A stretch of DNA of 64,000 nt from Limnomonas spitsbergensis (taxonomy: Eukaryota > Chlorophyta > Chlorophyceae > Chlamydomonadales), in the NCBI GenBank assembly GCA_037349105.1, contig JAYJMM010000017.1, positions 1,550,001 to 1,614,000 on the forward strand, given 5' to 3'. Both the position numbers and the translations under genes were made by a program. Positions 1 through 12,899 of this stretch are shown here, piece by piece (the first letter of the stretch is position 1; each line of letters opens with the position of its first letter). Below the pieces are notes generated by a model that was not told where the DNA came from, ran no database searches, and worked only from the letters and a program-made list of their open reading frames with translations.

Positions 1-108
1 ACCTTGAGATGAGCAGGTCTCAGGGCAGCAAATAATCGCTTGTATGGAGTGCGGGAGGTTCCACTCAACGGATATGCTCACAAGCATTAAAAGGTGCAGA
101 TCACTCAC

Positions 109-3100
109 CTGCTCCAGCAGTTTGGTTACGGCCTCCATGTCGTGCCGCTCCGCGGTGACGACCGTCCTTGCCTGAGTTGCTGCGTCATCATTGGCCCTCA
201 ACAAAGCAGCGCTTGCCTCGCACGCGACGACCTGGTGGTGGTGGTAATGGGGGGTACAAACGATGTTTATTTCAACACTCGTCAGCTGCAATTTAGCTAC
301 AACACGGCCTGCAGCTGAGGGGGCCTGGGGCAGCAAGCCTGGCTGCTGAAGCCACCGGCTGGAGACCCGTCATGATTTGGTCCCCAGTGGTGGCTGTTAG
401 AGTATTGGGGCTTCAGGGTGACCAGTCCTGCTTCTCCCTTGTTTGGTTTCGGTGGGGAACCGCTTTGTATGGCTTTTCCACCCAAAGGCCCCACAAGCCA
501 ATGACATAACCCCACTGGGCCATGCTGAAAAGGCTCGGTCGCGTGGGCGCCAAAGGCCCCACTAAGGTGGTGGGTGCCAAAGGCCCCACTAAGGTGGTTG
601 GGTGCACGCTTAAGTGAACACCGGGACCAAAGGGCCGGGGTATGGAGTCGTCATCCCATGTCTCGAGGAATGATCTCGATTCTCGACAGCTGAAGGCTAC
701 ATGTTGGAATTTTGCAATTGTGAAGCGTGACAGTCATTTTGAAGCTTTCAGCTCGAGGTGTTCATTTAAGCAGGCTTCAGCTCAAATTCAACTATACACT
801 CTGGCCCATGGCCAGGGGGGGCTCGGACGCTTGGTGCAGCAAGCCCTGATGCTCAGGCCTCTCCTACTGGCTACTGCCCCTCAACTTGTCGCCCACACGA
901 GCACACGCACTAACTCATACCTCTGACTTTCTGAGGTTCTCCCGCAGCCCCAGCACCTCCCCCTCCGCCACTTGGGCACGGACCACCGTAGCATGGAGCT
1001 GGTAGCCATGCTTCTCCCACTGCCCCTCGACTTGTCGCCTGAAGCGCCGTACATCGAAGGCGAGGGCGGCCGCCAAGGTCTTTGAGGCCACGGCACGCTG
1101 GCGGTGGGACTCGGACTCCGCAGTCAGTGAGACTACTGTCGCCTCCAACTACCAGGAGGTAAGCAAGAGGGGGGGATGCCGGGGGAGTGAGCCTGGTGGT
1201 TAAGTGTTAGGGGGATGAGGGCTTAGGGGGTAAAGGGTTTTGGGGCTTAAAGTGGGTTAGGGAGTGTAGGGGGTAGGGCATCAGCCAGTGGCATTGATGC
1301 CATGGCCCTTGTGCGATGAGATCACGAATTGGTGATCAGATAGGTGACTGAGGCCAGGGCTCAGGTCCAGGGTTCAGGGCAAGGACCAGGGTGCTGGCAA
1401 AGGTGGAGGAGGGTAGGGTTTAGGCTGCAGGCAGGGGTGGTGGAGGGGGGCAGCGTCTTAAATGGAAATCAGGGTTCCATAGTATTGGGCGTCGTGTGGG
1501 CTTGGGAGGTGTAGATTTGCATACGGCTTGTTCAAAGGATGGAAGTCCCACAATATGCACCATGGCTTGCAACAATCAACAGCTTCTCCATGGAATTACA
1601 TCCCTGACCTGAGGCATTTCTCTTTGAGCTCTCGCTTCTGATTAAGGGACCCCCCCCCCCCCCCCCCCCTCCCCCCCCCCCCCCCCCCCCCACCCATCGC
1701 CTCACCTTCTTCACGCCCTCCTTCATGACCCGATCTTGCTCGGAAGCTGCGGCAAGTTCCGCCTCTTGGTCTCGGACCTGTCGTGTCTGGTCTCGGATCT
1801 GCCTTGTCTGGATTCGGAGCTGCTCCTCGAGGTCCTGCAGCCGATCCTGGCCCAGGTCATGGTCTTGGAGCAGTCCTGTTTGTTCTCGGATCCGCCGTGC
1901 CTGGTCTCGGAGCTGCTCCTCCAGGTCCCGGAGCCGACCCTGGCCCAGGACCTGTTCTTGGAGCATTCCCTCGTCAGCAGCCTGGTGTGCGGCCTCAGCC
2001 TTTGCTGCATGCGGCTCCTCCGCAAGCGCACAAGCCTGTTTGTTTGCGAGGAGTACCTCCCCCTCTAGCGCGTACGCCTGTTTGGGAGCTGAATGCACCC
2101 TCTGCTGTACATGACCCCTTTCAACCCTTGCCAAGTGCAGCTCTTCCGCTAGCACATGAGCCTGTTTGTGGACCCGAGGGGCTGAGTGCTCCTCAGCCTT
2201 TGACGCAGGCTGCTCCTCCGCGAGCGCATGAGCCTGTTTGTGTACCTGAGGGGCTGAATGCTCCTTCCGTCGTACATGCTCCCCAGCCTTAGACGCATGC
2301 GGCTCCTCTTCAAGCACATGTGCATGTTTGTGGACCCGAGGGCCTGTATGCACCCTCCGCTGCACATGCTCCTCAGCCTTAGACGTATGCTGCTCCTCTA
2401 CGAGCATATAGGCCTGTTTGTGATCCCGAGGGGCTAAAGGCGTGCCCCGCCGCACATCCTTCTCAGCCGTTGCCGCATGCAGCTGGTTCGCTAGTGCATA
2501 CGACTGATTGTGTGCAACATGCGGCTCCTCCACTAGCACATCCGCCTGTGTGTGGCTCTGAGGGGCTGAGGACCCAACCTGCTGCACAGCCTCTCCACAG
2601 CTGTCCTCATCCCAGTCACCCCTCTCATAACCCTCATCCACCTCCTCCTCTTGCTGATGTCCCATGCCACTGCTGCTGCGGCTGCTGCTGCTGCTCTGCT
2701 TCCTCACTTTGCGATGCTTGCCTTCCATTCCCCGCCTCCCCCCATGCATACTCTGCTCTGCCGTCGAGCGAGCAGAGCGCCTTTTGGCTGCAGCATCATG
2801 CAGCCGCTCCCGCAACGCGACGCACTCCTCCTCCCGCTCAAGGACAACCTGATCAAAGAGAGGGGTTGTTAGCAAAGTAGACCAATCTGATAAAAATAAA
2901 GGCTTCTCAGCCAAACAACCTCCACAGAGAGAGAGAGAAAGAGATAATCTATAAGTGGAAAAATACGCTCGTAGAAAGGATTAGTTGCTGAACAAAACAG
3001 CCTCCTCAGATAAAGGTTTCGATGGTGGGCAAATGGCACACACATGCCTTTCCCTCCAGGGAATTCAAACGCAGCCCTCTGGACGCTCCTGTTCCAGGCG

Positions 3101-6100
3101 TTTACTAAGTAGTGCAGTAACCAGGGACTCAGCGTATACTTCCTCTGTGACAACCCACCATGCTCATGTGACCAACCTCACTTATCAGCTTGTATCAATC
3201 TTTATTTTTCTGGCTACGAGGCCACCATTGGCAGGCCACCCTGCAGCCGCCAGAGGCCCAAGAAGCATGGCTGGTCACACCTGGGGCCTCCCTCAGGCAG
3301 GCTGGAGTTTCACTGATGTGTAGTTTCACTGACGTGTAGTTGAGCAGACAAAAACCACCGAGGCTGTCATGGCCAGGAACCAATAACTGAACGGTGGCTG
3401 GATTGAGTCCCTTTTGTGCCCCCCGCGTGCCAAGCAGCTTCACCTTAGCTACCTCCACACATCAGATGCATACCTGCTCCTGCTCAAGCACCAGCTTTCG
3501 GAAAGCATGAGCCACTTGAATGACTTGCTGCAGCAGCGCTCCCTCCTCCCCACTCCCAGCGGCATCCTGATGCAGCTGTGCTCCATCCTCCACACTTCCG
3601 ATGGCATCCGCATCAGCTGGAGTATCATGGCTGCAAGGCAAGGGCTCATGCTGGCCTGGAAGTTGCTGATCCTGATGCTGCTGCTCCTGTTGCTGCTCCT
3701 GCTGCTGCTGCTGCTCCTGCTGCTGCTTATCCTCCCTGCTTTGTTACAGACAGGAAGTGGGGGTAATAATGTGATATAAACTATACAAGGTGTGATAAAT
3801 GCCAATACATGAGTTCGGTAAAGGGACAGCGTTGGATCTTAACGGTTTAGGCCTAGCATCATGTCCATCGTGAAAACAGGCAACACAAGAGCAAGGAAAC
3901 CATCACATCAGCCGTGAAATCAGGCAACGAAAGGGCACCTCGTTGATGACAGTAGCCCCCAGATGGCCAGATCCCACAACCACATGTGAGATCTACATGC
4001 ACTGACCTGTGATGTACATGCAGTGGATGCTTGACATAAGCACTGTATATACAAACCCCCAGCCCTGACGCCTATAGTCATAAACCTCATCCTGTCACTC
4101 TGATCCCACCTGTCCTTCAGCAGATGTGTGACCTGGAATTGCAGGTCCACCAGCTTGGAGATTGCCTCCACCACATGGGCCTCCAGAGCTTGATTCCCCG
4201 CGACTGGAGGGGCAGAAGCCTTTACGCCTCCCTCCGTTGTCCTCCTCCCCGGCTGGGACGCACTGTCCTGATCTCCTGCGTCTGGCTCCTCCCGTCGCTG
4301 CTTCTGTCTGCCTGGTCCTCTCTGCGCTGCCCCTTCCCCCTGGAGAGCAGCTTGCAGCCTGGCCTGGCGACGCACGACCTAGAGGGGGGCAACAGAGGGG
4401 GGCAGGATTCAAAGCATGTAAATCAAAATTTCTGATGTGCATTTACCTGATTTTAAACTCAGTTGGAACGTGTTGTTGGTGTCAGTATGCGGCTTAGCAG
4501 GCATATGTAAAAATGCATCAGCCACGAAATCTCGTGCTCAGGGTACATGCCTCCAGGGTCTATCAAGCACTCTGACCGGCAGCTTCCCCAGTACTCGCCC
4601 CGCAGAGCCATCGCTGGAAGACGAGTAGCTGTAGCTGGCATATTTTAAATATGGTTACAGGGTTTAGGTTCTAGGGTTAAGGATTTCAATATGCATCAGC
4701 CACTCAATCTTGTGCTTGGGGTCCATGCCTCCAATGTTTATAAAGCCCGCTAATGGGCTCTGACCTGTTTGCGCGGCAGCTTCTCCCGCAGCTGCCCCGC
4801 AGACTCGTCACTGGAAGACGAGTAGCCGCAGCTGGGGCGCCTGTCTGAACATGCACCGCCCAAGCTGGCTGGCATGGTGGCTGTGGGACTTCTGCCCCTG
4901 TGTTGATGCTGCAGGTCACGCCCGGCTCCCTTCCCTGTCGGATCCTCTGAGCTAACAAGGATGTCACTGGGCGATTCTGGCCTCTGCTTCTTTCCCTTTG
5001 CTGGAGTGCTGCCCCCGGCGCTGCGAGTCAGGAAAACCTGCTGCTTAGGAGAGATGCTGGCCACTGTTCTCCTCCGCTGGGTAGGGTCTTCAGGGCCTTC
5101 GTCTGAGTCTTCTGCTCCTGGACTCTGCTGCAGCTTCAAGCCTCTGCACACGGGTACATATATTTAACATGTTATAATCCAGTTTGCGTTCGGTGGCTAG
5201 CCATAAGGATTCCATGGAGGGGCTGACCCCTGCAGCCCCATGCGCTCTATCCCCTCTGGAACCGGAGGGGGATTGTGCGCTTGGCCCCCCCCCCCCCTCC
5301 TAGGGGGAATCCCCCCTCACTTAATCAGCCCCCCATGACACACACAGCTGGGAACCTCCACTTCAGATATAACTTCAGATATAGCTTCAGATATAACTTC
5401 AGCCGCAACACGTCTCAGGCATAAGGGTGGCTAAGGGATACTTCGCAGCAGCAGCAGCGGTGCCCAGCAGTGCTCAGCATAGGCAAAGCATCCCAGAGGA
5501 TATAGCTCCATGGCTATCTCCCATTTCCAGGCCGTGCACAGGAGCTAAACACTCATGGTAGCTGAGCTTCATCCCACCTGCGTCGGTCCTCCCAGCTGGA
5601 GCTCAAGACTCCATGGCTGTATTGCCTCCACGGCCAAAGCCTATTTCAAACACATACTGGTACACAAGCATTCCCCCACTCCCACCTGCGTCCGTTCTGC
5701 TGGCTGGGGCTCATGGCTCCTTGTTGGGCGCTGTCCCAAAGCTCCTTGTCCGCTAGACGGGCTTTTTGAGCCTTGCTGCTGGTCCCTGGCTGCCGCAGCC
5801 GCACGTCCAATCTCAGGGGCGGATGCTCCCACTGAGGCTTCTCCCACAGAGGGCGGGGGGATCCTTTTGGGGTCTGTCCGCCGCGTCGTCGCCTCAAGCT
5901 CTGGGCAGGCCCGGCTGGGGGAAGCCGTCCTGAATCCACGTCGGCGGCGGCAGGCAAGCTGTCTTCGGAGCTGGATTCAAAAGGGACCGAGGTCGGCTGC
6001 CTGGAAGCTTTCGAATGCGTGGCAGAATTTAAACTGGAGCTTAAAGCTGGTTTGACACCTGGACTGCCATCAGAGTCGGAGTCTGTATCAGATCCAAGGT

Positions 6101-7231
6101 GTTGCTGTTGTTGCTGCTGCTGCTGCTGCCTCTGCAGCCTTTGATGTGGATCCTGGCGAGTGATCATGGGCATGCCTTTCCCTGCTCCCCCCAGCGCTGG
6201 GGTCCCAGGAGGCGAGGGGCCCATCACGGAGGACAGGCTTCTAGAGGTAGCGCCAGGGGAAACCATGGAGAGGTGAGCCAATGGCTTGCCTGCGGTAGCG
6301 GGCCCGGGAGTACAGGCTGCTTGAAGGCAATCGAAGTTCAACGACAGGAAACTCCGTGATATCATATGATGATATGATTGATGTGAAGGCATGCATGCGG
6401 AATCAGAGAATGCCTGCCCAATATAGATGATGTACCAGGAAGCTGACCTGAGGATACTGAGCAGTCAGCCTGCTATCACCAATGAAACCCCTGAGTCCTT
6501 GAAATCCTCCAAAATGGGAATATTACGGAAATATCAGGCCTGCTCCAATTGCCAGGACAAGCCCTTCACCGCTCCCCCCTCTGCTCGCAACCCAGTCTCA
6601 GGCCTGAAATAAATTGAGATCCCATTTATTCCGGGGCTAACCTTTCCTGCAATTCTGGAGACTTAACGGCCATTAAAATATGAAAATTTAGGTGAACGCA
6701 GTGCAATGACATTCATTTTATTCAGAGCATCCTGGCAGGGGTTGTGATCAAGTCGTGCAGCCACCTAGCCCCCTAGCTTTTAGCTCATTACCTTCCCCAG
6801 CACTTACCGTGAATGTACTTAGGGGACACTCCTGATGGTACTCCCAACTCGCTGTTGCTGCTACTGCTGCTGCGGCGGCTGCTGTCACCCTCGCGGATGC
6901 CTCTGCTCATTCCACGCGTGGATGGGATCTTTGTGGAGCTGACACCCCCTGTCCTGCTGCTCTTCGATCCCTGCACAGGCCATCTTGGGGTGGAGGGGGG
7001 CACCAGGCTGCTGCGTGTTGAAGTGCTCAAAGAAGCGCCAGAAGTGCCCTTGGCAGGGCGGATGCTGCCCGTGAAAGGTACGCCGGAGGTGCTCCGTTGT
7101 CCGCCTTTGTGCTGCTTAGGAATAGCACCTCTATCAGGGCTTCTTGGGATGCCCAGGCAGTTCTCCAGGCCTCGGACCTCATACGCCAGGTCATGGATGA
7201 GTCGCGGGAGCTGCTGAGCCAAGGGCTGCAT
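109..7231 (-). CDS. Large repeat-rich coiled-coil protein, 3' end off window
   Basis: Function not recognised. Eight exons join in frame: 6808-7231, 5686-6316, 4765-5143, 4110-4378, 3474-3735, 1706-2848, 921-1148 and 109-231, giving 1153 codons with no stop. All have GT donors (GTAAGTGC, GTGGGAGT, GTCAGAGC, GTGGGATC, GTATGCAT, GTGAGGCG, GTATGAGT, GTGAGTGA) and AG acceptors, and the split codons match. The first ATG (7231) follows an acceptor-like CCCCCCCAG, so an upstream exon is possible; an open frame at 7700-7900 is a weak candidate. The N-terminal half is Ser/Pro-rich and low-complexity, with a Gln run near 6105. The 1706-2848 exon holds about five degenerate repeats of roughly 25 residues of the type HKQAHVLAEEPHASKAEEHV, followed by Gln/Arg/Glu coiled coil (DLEEQLRDQARRIREQ). 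The later exons are also helical. It could be a centrosomal or basal-body scaffold, but nothing specific shows this. Confidence 0.72.
284..400 (-). repeat. Dispersed repeat family B, copy 1
   Basis: Reverse-strand copy: it reads CCACTGGGGACCAAATC, GGTGGCTTCAGCAGC and a GTAGCTAAATTGCAGCTGA tail on the minus strand. It matches the other eight copies. Confidence 0.6.
1649..1691. repeat. Poly-C run beside a splice donor
   Basis: About 40 cytosines interrupted by one T. On the coding (minus) strand this is a poly-G tract starting within 15 nt of the donor of the 1706-2848 exon, so the nascent intron could form G-quadruplexes. Confidence 0.85.
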
Positions 7232-8546
7232 GCTGAGACTGGGGGGGCACGAGGCAAGGCATGGGTTCAGGGTTAAGTATTGGGGCCTGGGGGGGGCACA
7301 AGGCAGCTCATGGGGGGGCAAGCAAGGGTCTGTTAGTGACTTTGTGTTGCAGAGTGTAAGGAGGACTGGTTAGGAAGACTGAACAGCACCTGCGAAGTTT
7401 TTGACATGCTTGGTAGGGCTGACAGTTGAAGCCATGCATTCAGTATCAGCACCATCATCGTAAATCAATTGTCTAGTACCGGTTCTTGTTAGGACTGGAT
7501 TTATGAGTGCATGGGAATGGTTCAGGAATCAGGACTGTCCTAGCAGGCATGCACCTCTATGCTCCAGTCTTTCACAGTGGGGTTGGTGTATGGGTTATAT
7601 TAGGAGATTGGGATACATTGATCAGGTCTGAGGCGCATGTATGAGTCCATACCCTGCAAAGAAGCATGATGAGATGAGACAGTGAGACATGTCCCCAGGC
7701 ACCCAGGGAATGTTTCATATTTGCCAGACAGTCATTCGCTAGGGCCAGCGTGGCAGCCTTGTAGAGGCTGAGCTGGAAAAGCGGCATGCACATTCCAGTC
7801 TTAATCATGGTCTTCGGTGATGGGGTTTGAGGTGGCATCAGGGCTCTCTCGAAGTCCGAGGTGGGCGAAAATGTTATGTGCGATCCAGGGACGAGGGGCT
7901 CTTGTTTACGCATGCGCTGTCACCCAGAAATATGGTTTCACACCTTTCGGATTAGAGCATTGAAGGCTGTGTAATGCGTGCTGAGGACTGAGCTCGCCTC
8001 CGGGAGCGGAAGGGGGAAAAGAAGTTGAAACGATGAAGAAAAGCTGACGTAAGGTGCCAGGCCTAGTGTGTGCCAGTGCTTTACCGAGGCTAATTATTTG
8101 CCTTTCGTCTCTTGATTCAACAAGTGTTACTCGTCGTTCACTCCCCGGGGTGTCGATACTCCACTAAGGCTCACAAGTATAGCTGTGTTTAAATTCCGAT
8201 GTACTGCAACGCTTGACAATGATACGATGCACATGCAAATGGCGGTGTTCACGAGCATCTGCAAAGATAGCCACTGCTGTTGCGGGCCACTGTGCCTGAC
8301 CCGGAGAAAAGTGTCTCCGAACAGACACCTGGCTCCAGAACCAAATGTACTGATAGTGTTGTGTTGAATGCCTGTAATACACGTCACATGCCACAAGATA
8401 ACGCGTCTTTATACTTTCAAAGCGTTATTCGATTCACCTGGGAACTATATTGTTCATCTTACCAACCTTCCTGAGGACGGGACCAAAGAAGGTGCACTCG
8501 AACAACCATCTGACCCCATAATCAGACTCCTTTTGGTTTAGACGCA
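7232..8546. other. Divergent intergenic region
   Basis: Lies between the start of the minus-strand coiled-coil gene and the start of the BAR gene, so it should hold both promoters. An open minus-strand frame at 7650-7913 could be a 5' exon of the coiled-coil gene, but I found no phase-consistent donor. Nothing else is recognised. Confidence 0.4.
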
Positions 8547-11500
8547 ATGGGCCGAGGATGGAGACGTGTGTCCGAAGCTGTAAGATGTCAGCCACCTGGT
8601 TGCCCACTGTCAAATATTCAAAGCCACAGATGCGTGTTGACCTGACGTCATGTCACCCTACACCTCATTCCCTGTTTCCTTTTATCTACCATTCAAAATA
8701 TCCCTTCGAACAACACCACAAGTTATGAACATTCGCCCCAGTGCATATCCAGCAACGGTCCTGGAACGTAACACGCAAATGGCCCTGAGCTGTTCTTAAA
8801 ATCCCAACCGCAGGTTCGTCAGAAGTTCGTTGCCATAGCACCTATGGGCGACGATGAATTTGAAACCACGTCGAATGCGCGCAATGAGGCCATGCTGAGG
8901 GAAGCATCCGAATTCTCACTCCAGATCAAGATCATGGAGAAGGACCTGCTGGGACTAGAAAAACACATGGAATGTAGGTCATGCAGACTGAGCCAGCATG
9001 TGCATGGGCAATGCATATTGTGCATGCATGGCCACCACATATTGCATGCTGCGTGTCCCTAGACAATGAAAAGCATAAGGACTAGACATGTCAGTGTTGT
9101 TTGAGTGCAGCAATCTGTGCATTTCCTTCATTCCTTTCTTGGTCGTTCTCAAGCTGCAGCAGCTGAGGCTCACTCAAAACTGCGCTGGGCAGCCTGTCTA
9201 GAGCGGCAGCTCTGGCAGTATGTATCTCCTTCTACTTATTTGTCATGGGAGCTGGTAGGTGAATCCTGTCAACGATTTGAACGATAGCCCTCCCTACACT
9301 GTGCAGGCCAGTTCATCAACTTGCGTGGAATCCTCCTCGGACCCCTTCCACGCGTGTTTGAGATTGATGGCGAAACCCCCGTTCACACCCATCAAAATAC
9401 ACATAGTACTATTGGACAAGACATCAATGTGGAAAGGTACGATGCAGTGTATATTATAGAGCGCACCAGACCAACTTGGTGGCTTCAGTGTGGCCACCAC
9501 TGGGATGATAGGGACCAAACCTTCCCTGCCATAGGCTGGTGGCCCAAGCAGCAGAGCATGTTGCACCAGGCTTGAGTTGCCATGGATCATGAACTGATAT
9601 AGCTGATTTTTAGACAGAGCACTTAAAACAAAAAAAGGCTGCGATCAGCAGTGCCATTATGGGCGGCCTTTGAACCGCCTCGTACACGCCACCTTTGGCA
9701 TCAATCCATAGGAAAGCTGCATGAGCTGCAGAATGTCTATGTATCTTCTTCCACAGGTGCCTCGCCCGCCATTTCTCATGTCCGTCAAAAACACATGTGC
9801 CCATGCAGGCTGCCTCACTCGATCGCGGCGATGAAGGATAAAATGTCGTCTGAGGTCCTGGGTCCAATGGGCGAGTGGATGAGGGACTACAAGAAGGTGC
9901 AGGTAAGCAGAAGAAATTTCTAAACGAACGTTTGCATGCCTGTATGTTTGTATGCATTAGTCTCCCATGCAGACGTAGGTCTTCAGCATGCATATAGATG
10001 GAATAAGGCAGCTCATTGTCTGGTTTTTATTTGTTGTGCACACAAAGCCACCTTTGGGGGCTTGCTGGGCGGCCACCACTGGGCCGATGGTGACCAAACC
10101 TTGACCAGCCTGTGGCCAATGGCCCAAGCAGCGAAACATGCTGCCCTGGGCATCCCAGGTGGTATACTGTGATGTACCTGAAGCATCCCACAAGAAACAG
10201 AACCTCCAGGAACCCCGCTAGTAGTTAAGATCATACAAGCACTCAACAGCATGTGTTTTTGCTGCTAGTATTTGAATGGTACAGGGCAACACCCCTTGTG
10301 TTATTCCAGTCGAGTGGAGCAACACATTTCATGCATGGGACAGACGCCTGTGTATGACTGGCGAGGCAAGGGATCACTTGCAATGTCTGAGAGTGTTTTG
10401 ATATTCTGCTCCAGGTGGAGATGCGCAAGCTGGAGGCCATGCGGCTAGAGGTGGATTCTCGCCGCCGTACTGTTGGTAAGTTGACTCACAAATGTCTTGC
10501 CGCCGCACTGTGGGTAGGTTCACCCACGCACGTCACGCCCCGTGGACCCCACACACGTGACATAGCAAACCCTAGACCCACGTTCCCGGACATTCTAAGG
10601 GCAGGGCCATGCATGCATGGCATGGCATGCCCAAGAAACTGGCGATGCAAGCTTGTCAGCGTTGTATTTGAGGTGTCTCAAGGACCACGGAAAGCCATGA
10701 CCGTTTGTACGAATGCTTCCCTGCCCATGCTTTCCCCTTGTGCCAGTACCACTGCACAAGGCAGCTAGTCCAAGGCAGCTAGTCCAGGCAGGTAGTCCAG
10801 TGCAGCTAGTCCAAGGCACCTAGTCTATTCATGCAAATATAGGATTACATGTGGGTAAGACTTGGCAGCACCCATGTTCTCCAATGTCTGAACTGGATGT
10901 GTCTGCCTTGTTGACCAGCCAGGGGGTGGCTATGGAAATCACGTGAACAAAGTCAGCAGCAGCTGTCCTTGAGAAATGCATGATCAGTACGGACGATTTG
11001 TCTGAAGCGGGGGGTGGGGCTGGCAGTATTATGGCTGATTAGTGCCACCTGCATCACCCTTTATGTCCATCCATGTGAAGCCATAAACAATTTGCATCCC
11101 TCATTAAGTCACGATGATCACTTGTCACTTGTCCAAAGGTCGATCTTGACCTTATCATAACTTGTCTCTTGTCCAAAGGCGATCTTGACCGTCAACTCAC
11201 GTTCCACAAGATCAAGACGATGAAGAGGGCCCAGGTATGTAACATGCCTGTCATGTGAAGGCTTTCACGTACTGATAAAGAGGGTCCAGACCAAATTCTG
11301 GCTGTTCTGATGCTCTGCCTAACCCATGCCCTGCAGGTAATGAAAGAAAGGAATGGTAGGCCATAGTGTAAGGCAGGCTCTCTGGCTGTCCTGATGCTCT
11401 TCCTAACACGTGCCCTGCAGGTCATGAAAGAAACGGGAGCTGCCAGCAATGAGGACATCAAGCTGGCGGAGGTCATCAAAGATACAGATCGTAAAAAGGC

Positions 11501-12899
11501 ACACAAGGAGGAGAAGATGCAGGGTAAGCCTTTGGGGTCCTCTTAGGGCGAGGAATGGAGAGGGGGAATTGATGTAGGCCATGATGTAGCTGACTTGTGA
11601 CTGAAGCGTGCTGCAACAGACGATGAGCAGGGTGGACTTGGGGGTTGCGTTGCGACTGTCAACATAAGTCATGACTTGTGACCTCTGCACACGTGTGTGT
11701 GCTTCATGGCCTCTTGCACACGCGTGTGCTTTATTCAAATGTATGGAGTATGGACCTGTCACATGACGCTGCATGCAGACATCCGCACGAGCTTCGTGAA
11801 CCATGAGGAAGTGGTCTTCAACTCCCTCTACACGCTCATTGATGATGCAAGGAGCCTGCGCTATTACGCGGCAACAGCCATGGTCAATGTACAGGTGGGG
11901 AAATTGAGCTGGTAAACAAATAGATTCGCAAGCAAGTGCGTGGATTAAGGAAGCCGCTCATTTTTGCCGAGGCATGGGACATTCCGCACTGGCTGATATT
12001 ATGGGATATTCAATCCAGGATATTTGCTACGCAGTTCAGGGGGATAGGTAGCGACTTTTGTCAGGGTGTCAAAGCAACTGGGAGTACCTTCATTGCAACC
12101 CCAAATTCTAACTGCCTCAATATTCTGTTGCTTGTGACTGTTTTCTTATGCTAGATATGACTGCCCTTCAATTGCCACAGGAGTGCTTCACGAGTGCACT
12201 GGTTGCTTTTGATGGACCTGGAGAGCAAGCTGCGTCTGGAGCTCTTGAGGATGGCGCACCAGCGCTGCCCGCCAGCACGCCACCACCCAAGGTCCGGGTG
12301 GAACACCTTAATGGAAGGGTCACGGACATGGACGCTAGTTTAGTGAGCTGAAGGGATGGTTTGTCCGGCCCCAAGGCATCTCCGAAGTCAAAGGATGCGT
12401 CATGAATCGATGGGGCCTGAAAGTTTGACACTCACCTGCGGGACCCTGCCCCCTGCCAAGTAGCGCGCTTGGGGTCCATGGCTGGCCTTGCAGATTCGTC
12501 TGCTGCATGCTTTGAAACCTCTGACACTCTGCCTGGCTTGCCTCGCAGATGAGTCTGCTGCGCACTTTGACGGCCAAACTCGTGGGTGGGAGGAGCGGGA
12601 GCCCCTATGATCCACGCTCTCAATCCCAGCCCGGGCATCAGCAGCGGGACCAGCAGGCCATGCCTGGGGGCGGATTCGATGCAGTCGTATATGGCAAGAT
12701 CGCACCCCCCACCAGCGGCAGCGGCTTTGAGCCCGATGTCGGCCCCCCTTACCGCCACTACATTCAGCAACACAATGGACAGCAGCAGCGCCCATCCACA
12801 GCTGTTCCAGAAGCCTTCGCAGAGCGACCTGCAAACATGTTTGCCACCAACAACGACCCGCCCCGTTTCGCAAATTACGCGCATGGAGGGGAGTTTTAA
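8547..12899 (+). CDS. BAR-domain-like protein
   Basis: Probable membrane-curvature protein of the BAR superfamily (dimeric helical bundle binding curved membranes, usually in endocytosis or trafficking). Ten exons: 8547-8579, 8814-8973, 9160-9217, 9809-9902, 10415-10475, 11179-11234, 11421-11523, 11779-11894, 12181-about 12291 and 12550-12899, about 380 residues. Phases agree at every junction. The helical part starts DDEFETTSNARNEAMLREA, then has the typical middle segment VLGPMGEWMRDYKK followed by KLEAMRLEVDSRRRTVGDLD and TFHKIKTMKRAQ, and a last helix FVNHEEVVFNSLYTLIDDAR. The C-terminal 115 residues are Gly/Pro/Gln-rich and disordered, with no SH3 domain visible. The donor of exon 9 (GTCCGG) is weak; if it is not used the protein ends at 12351. 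A TGTAA signal lies at 13145. The family assignment is by sequence pattern only. Confidence 0.75.
9458..9592 (+). repeat. Dispersed repeat family B, copy 2
   Basis: Core GCGCACCAGACC, GGCCACCACTGGGATGATA, GGGACCAAACCTT, GGTGGCCCAAGCAGCAGAGC, TTGCACCAGGC, in a BAR gene intron. Confidence 0.75.
10035..10172 (+). repeat. Dispersed repeat family B, copy 3
   Basis: Core CTGGGCGGCCACCACTGGGC, GACCAAACCTTGACCAGCCT, GGCCCAAGCAGCGAAACATG, in the next BAR gene intron. Confidence 0.75.
11281..11450 (+). repeat. Duplicated 3' splice region of BAR exon 7
   Basis: The stretch ending CCTAACCCATGCCCTGCAG plus the first exon bases (about 11292-11360) is repeated about 90 bp later as the true acceptor and exon start (about 11383-11440). 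The upstream copy diverges after some 15 exon bases and is a decoy acceptor. Confidence 0.75.
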
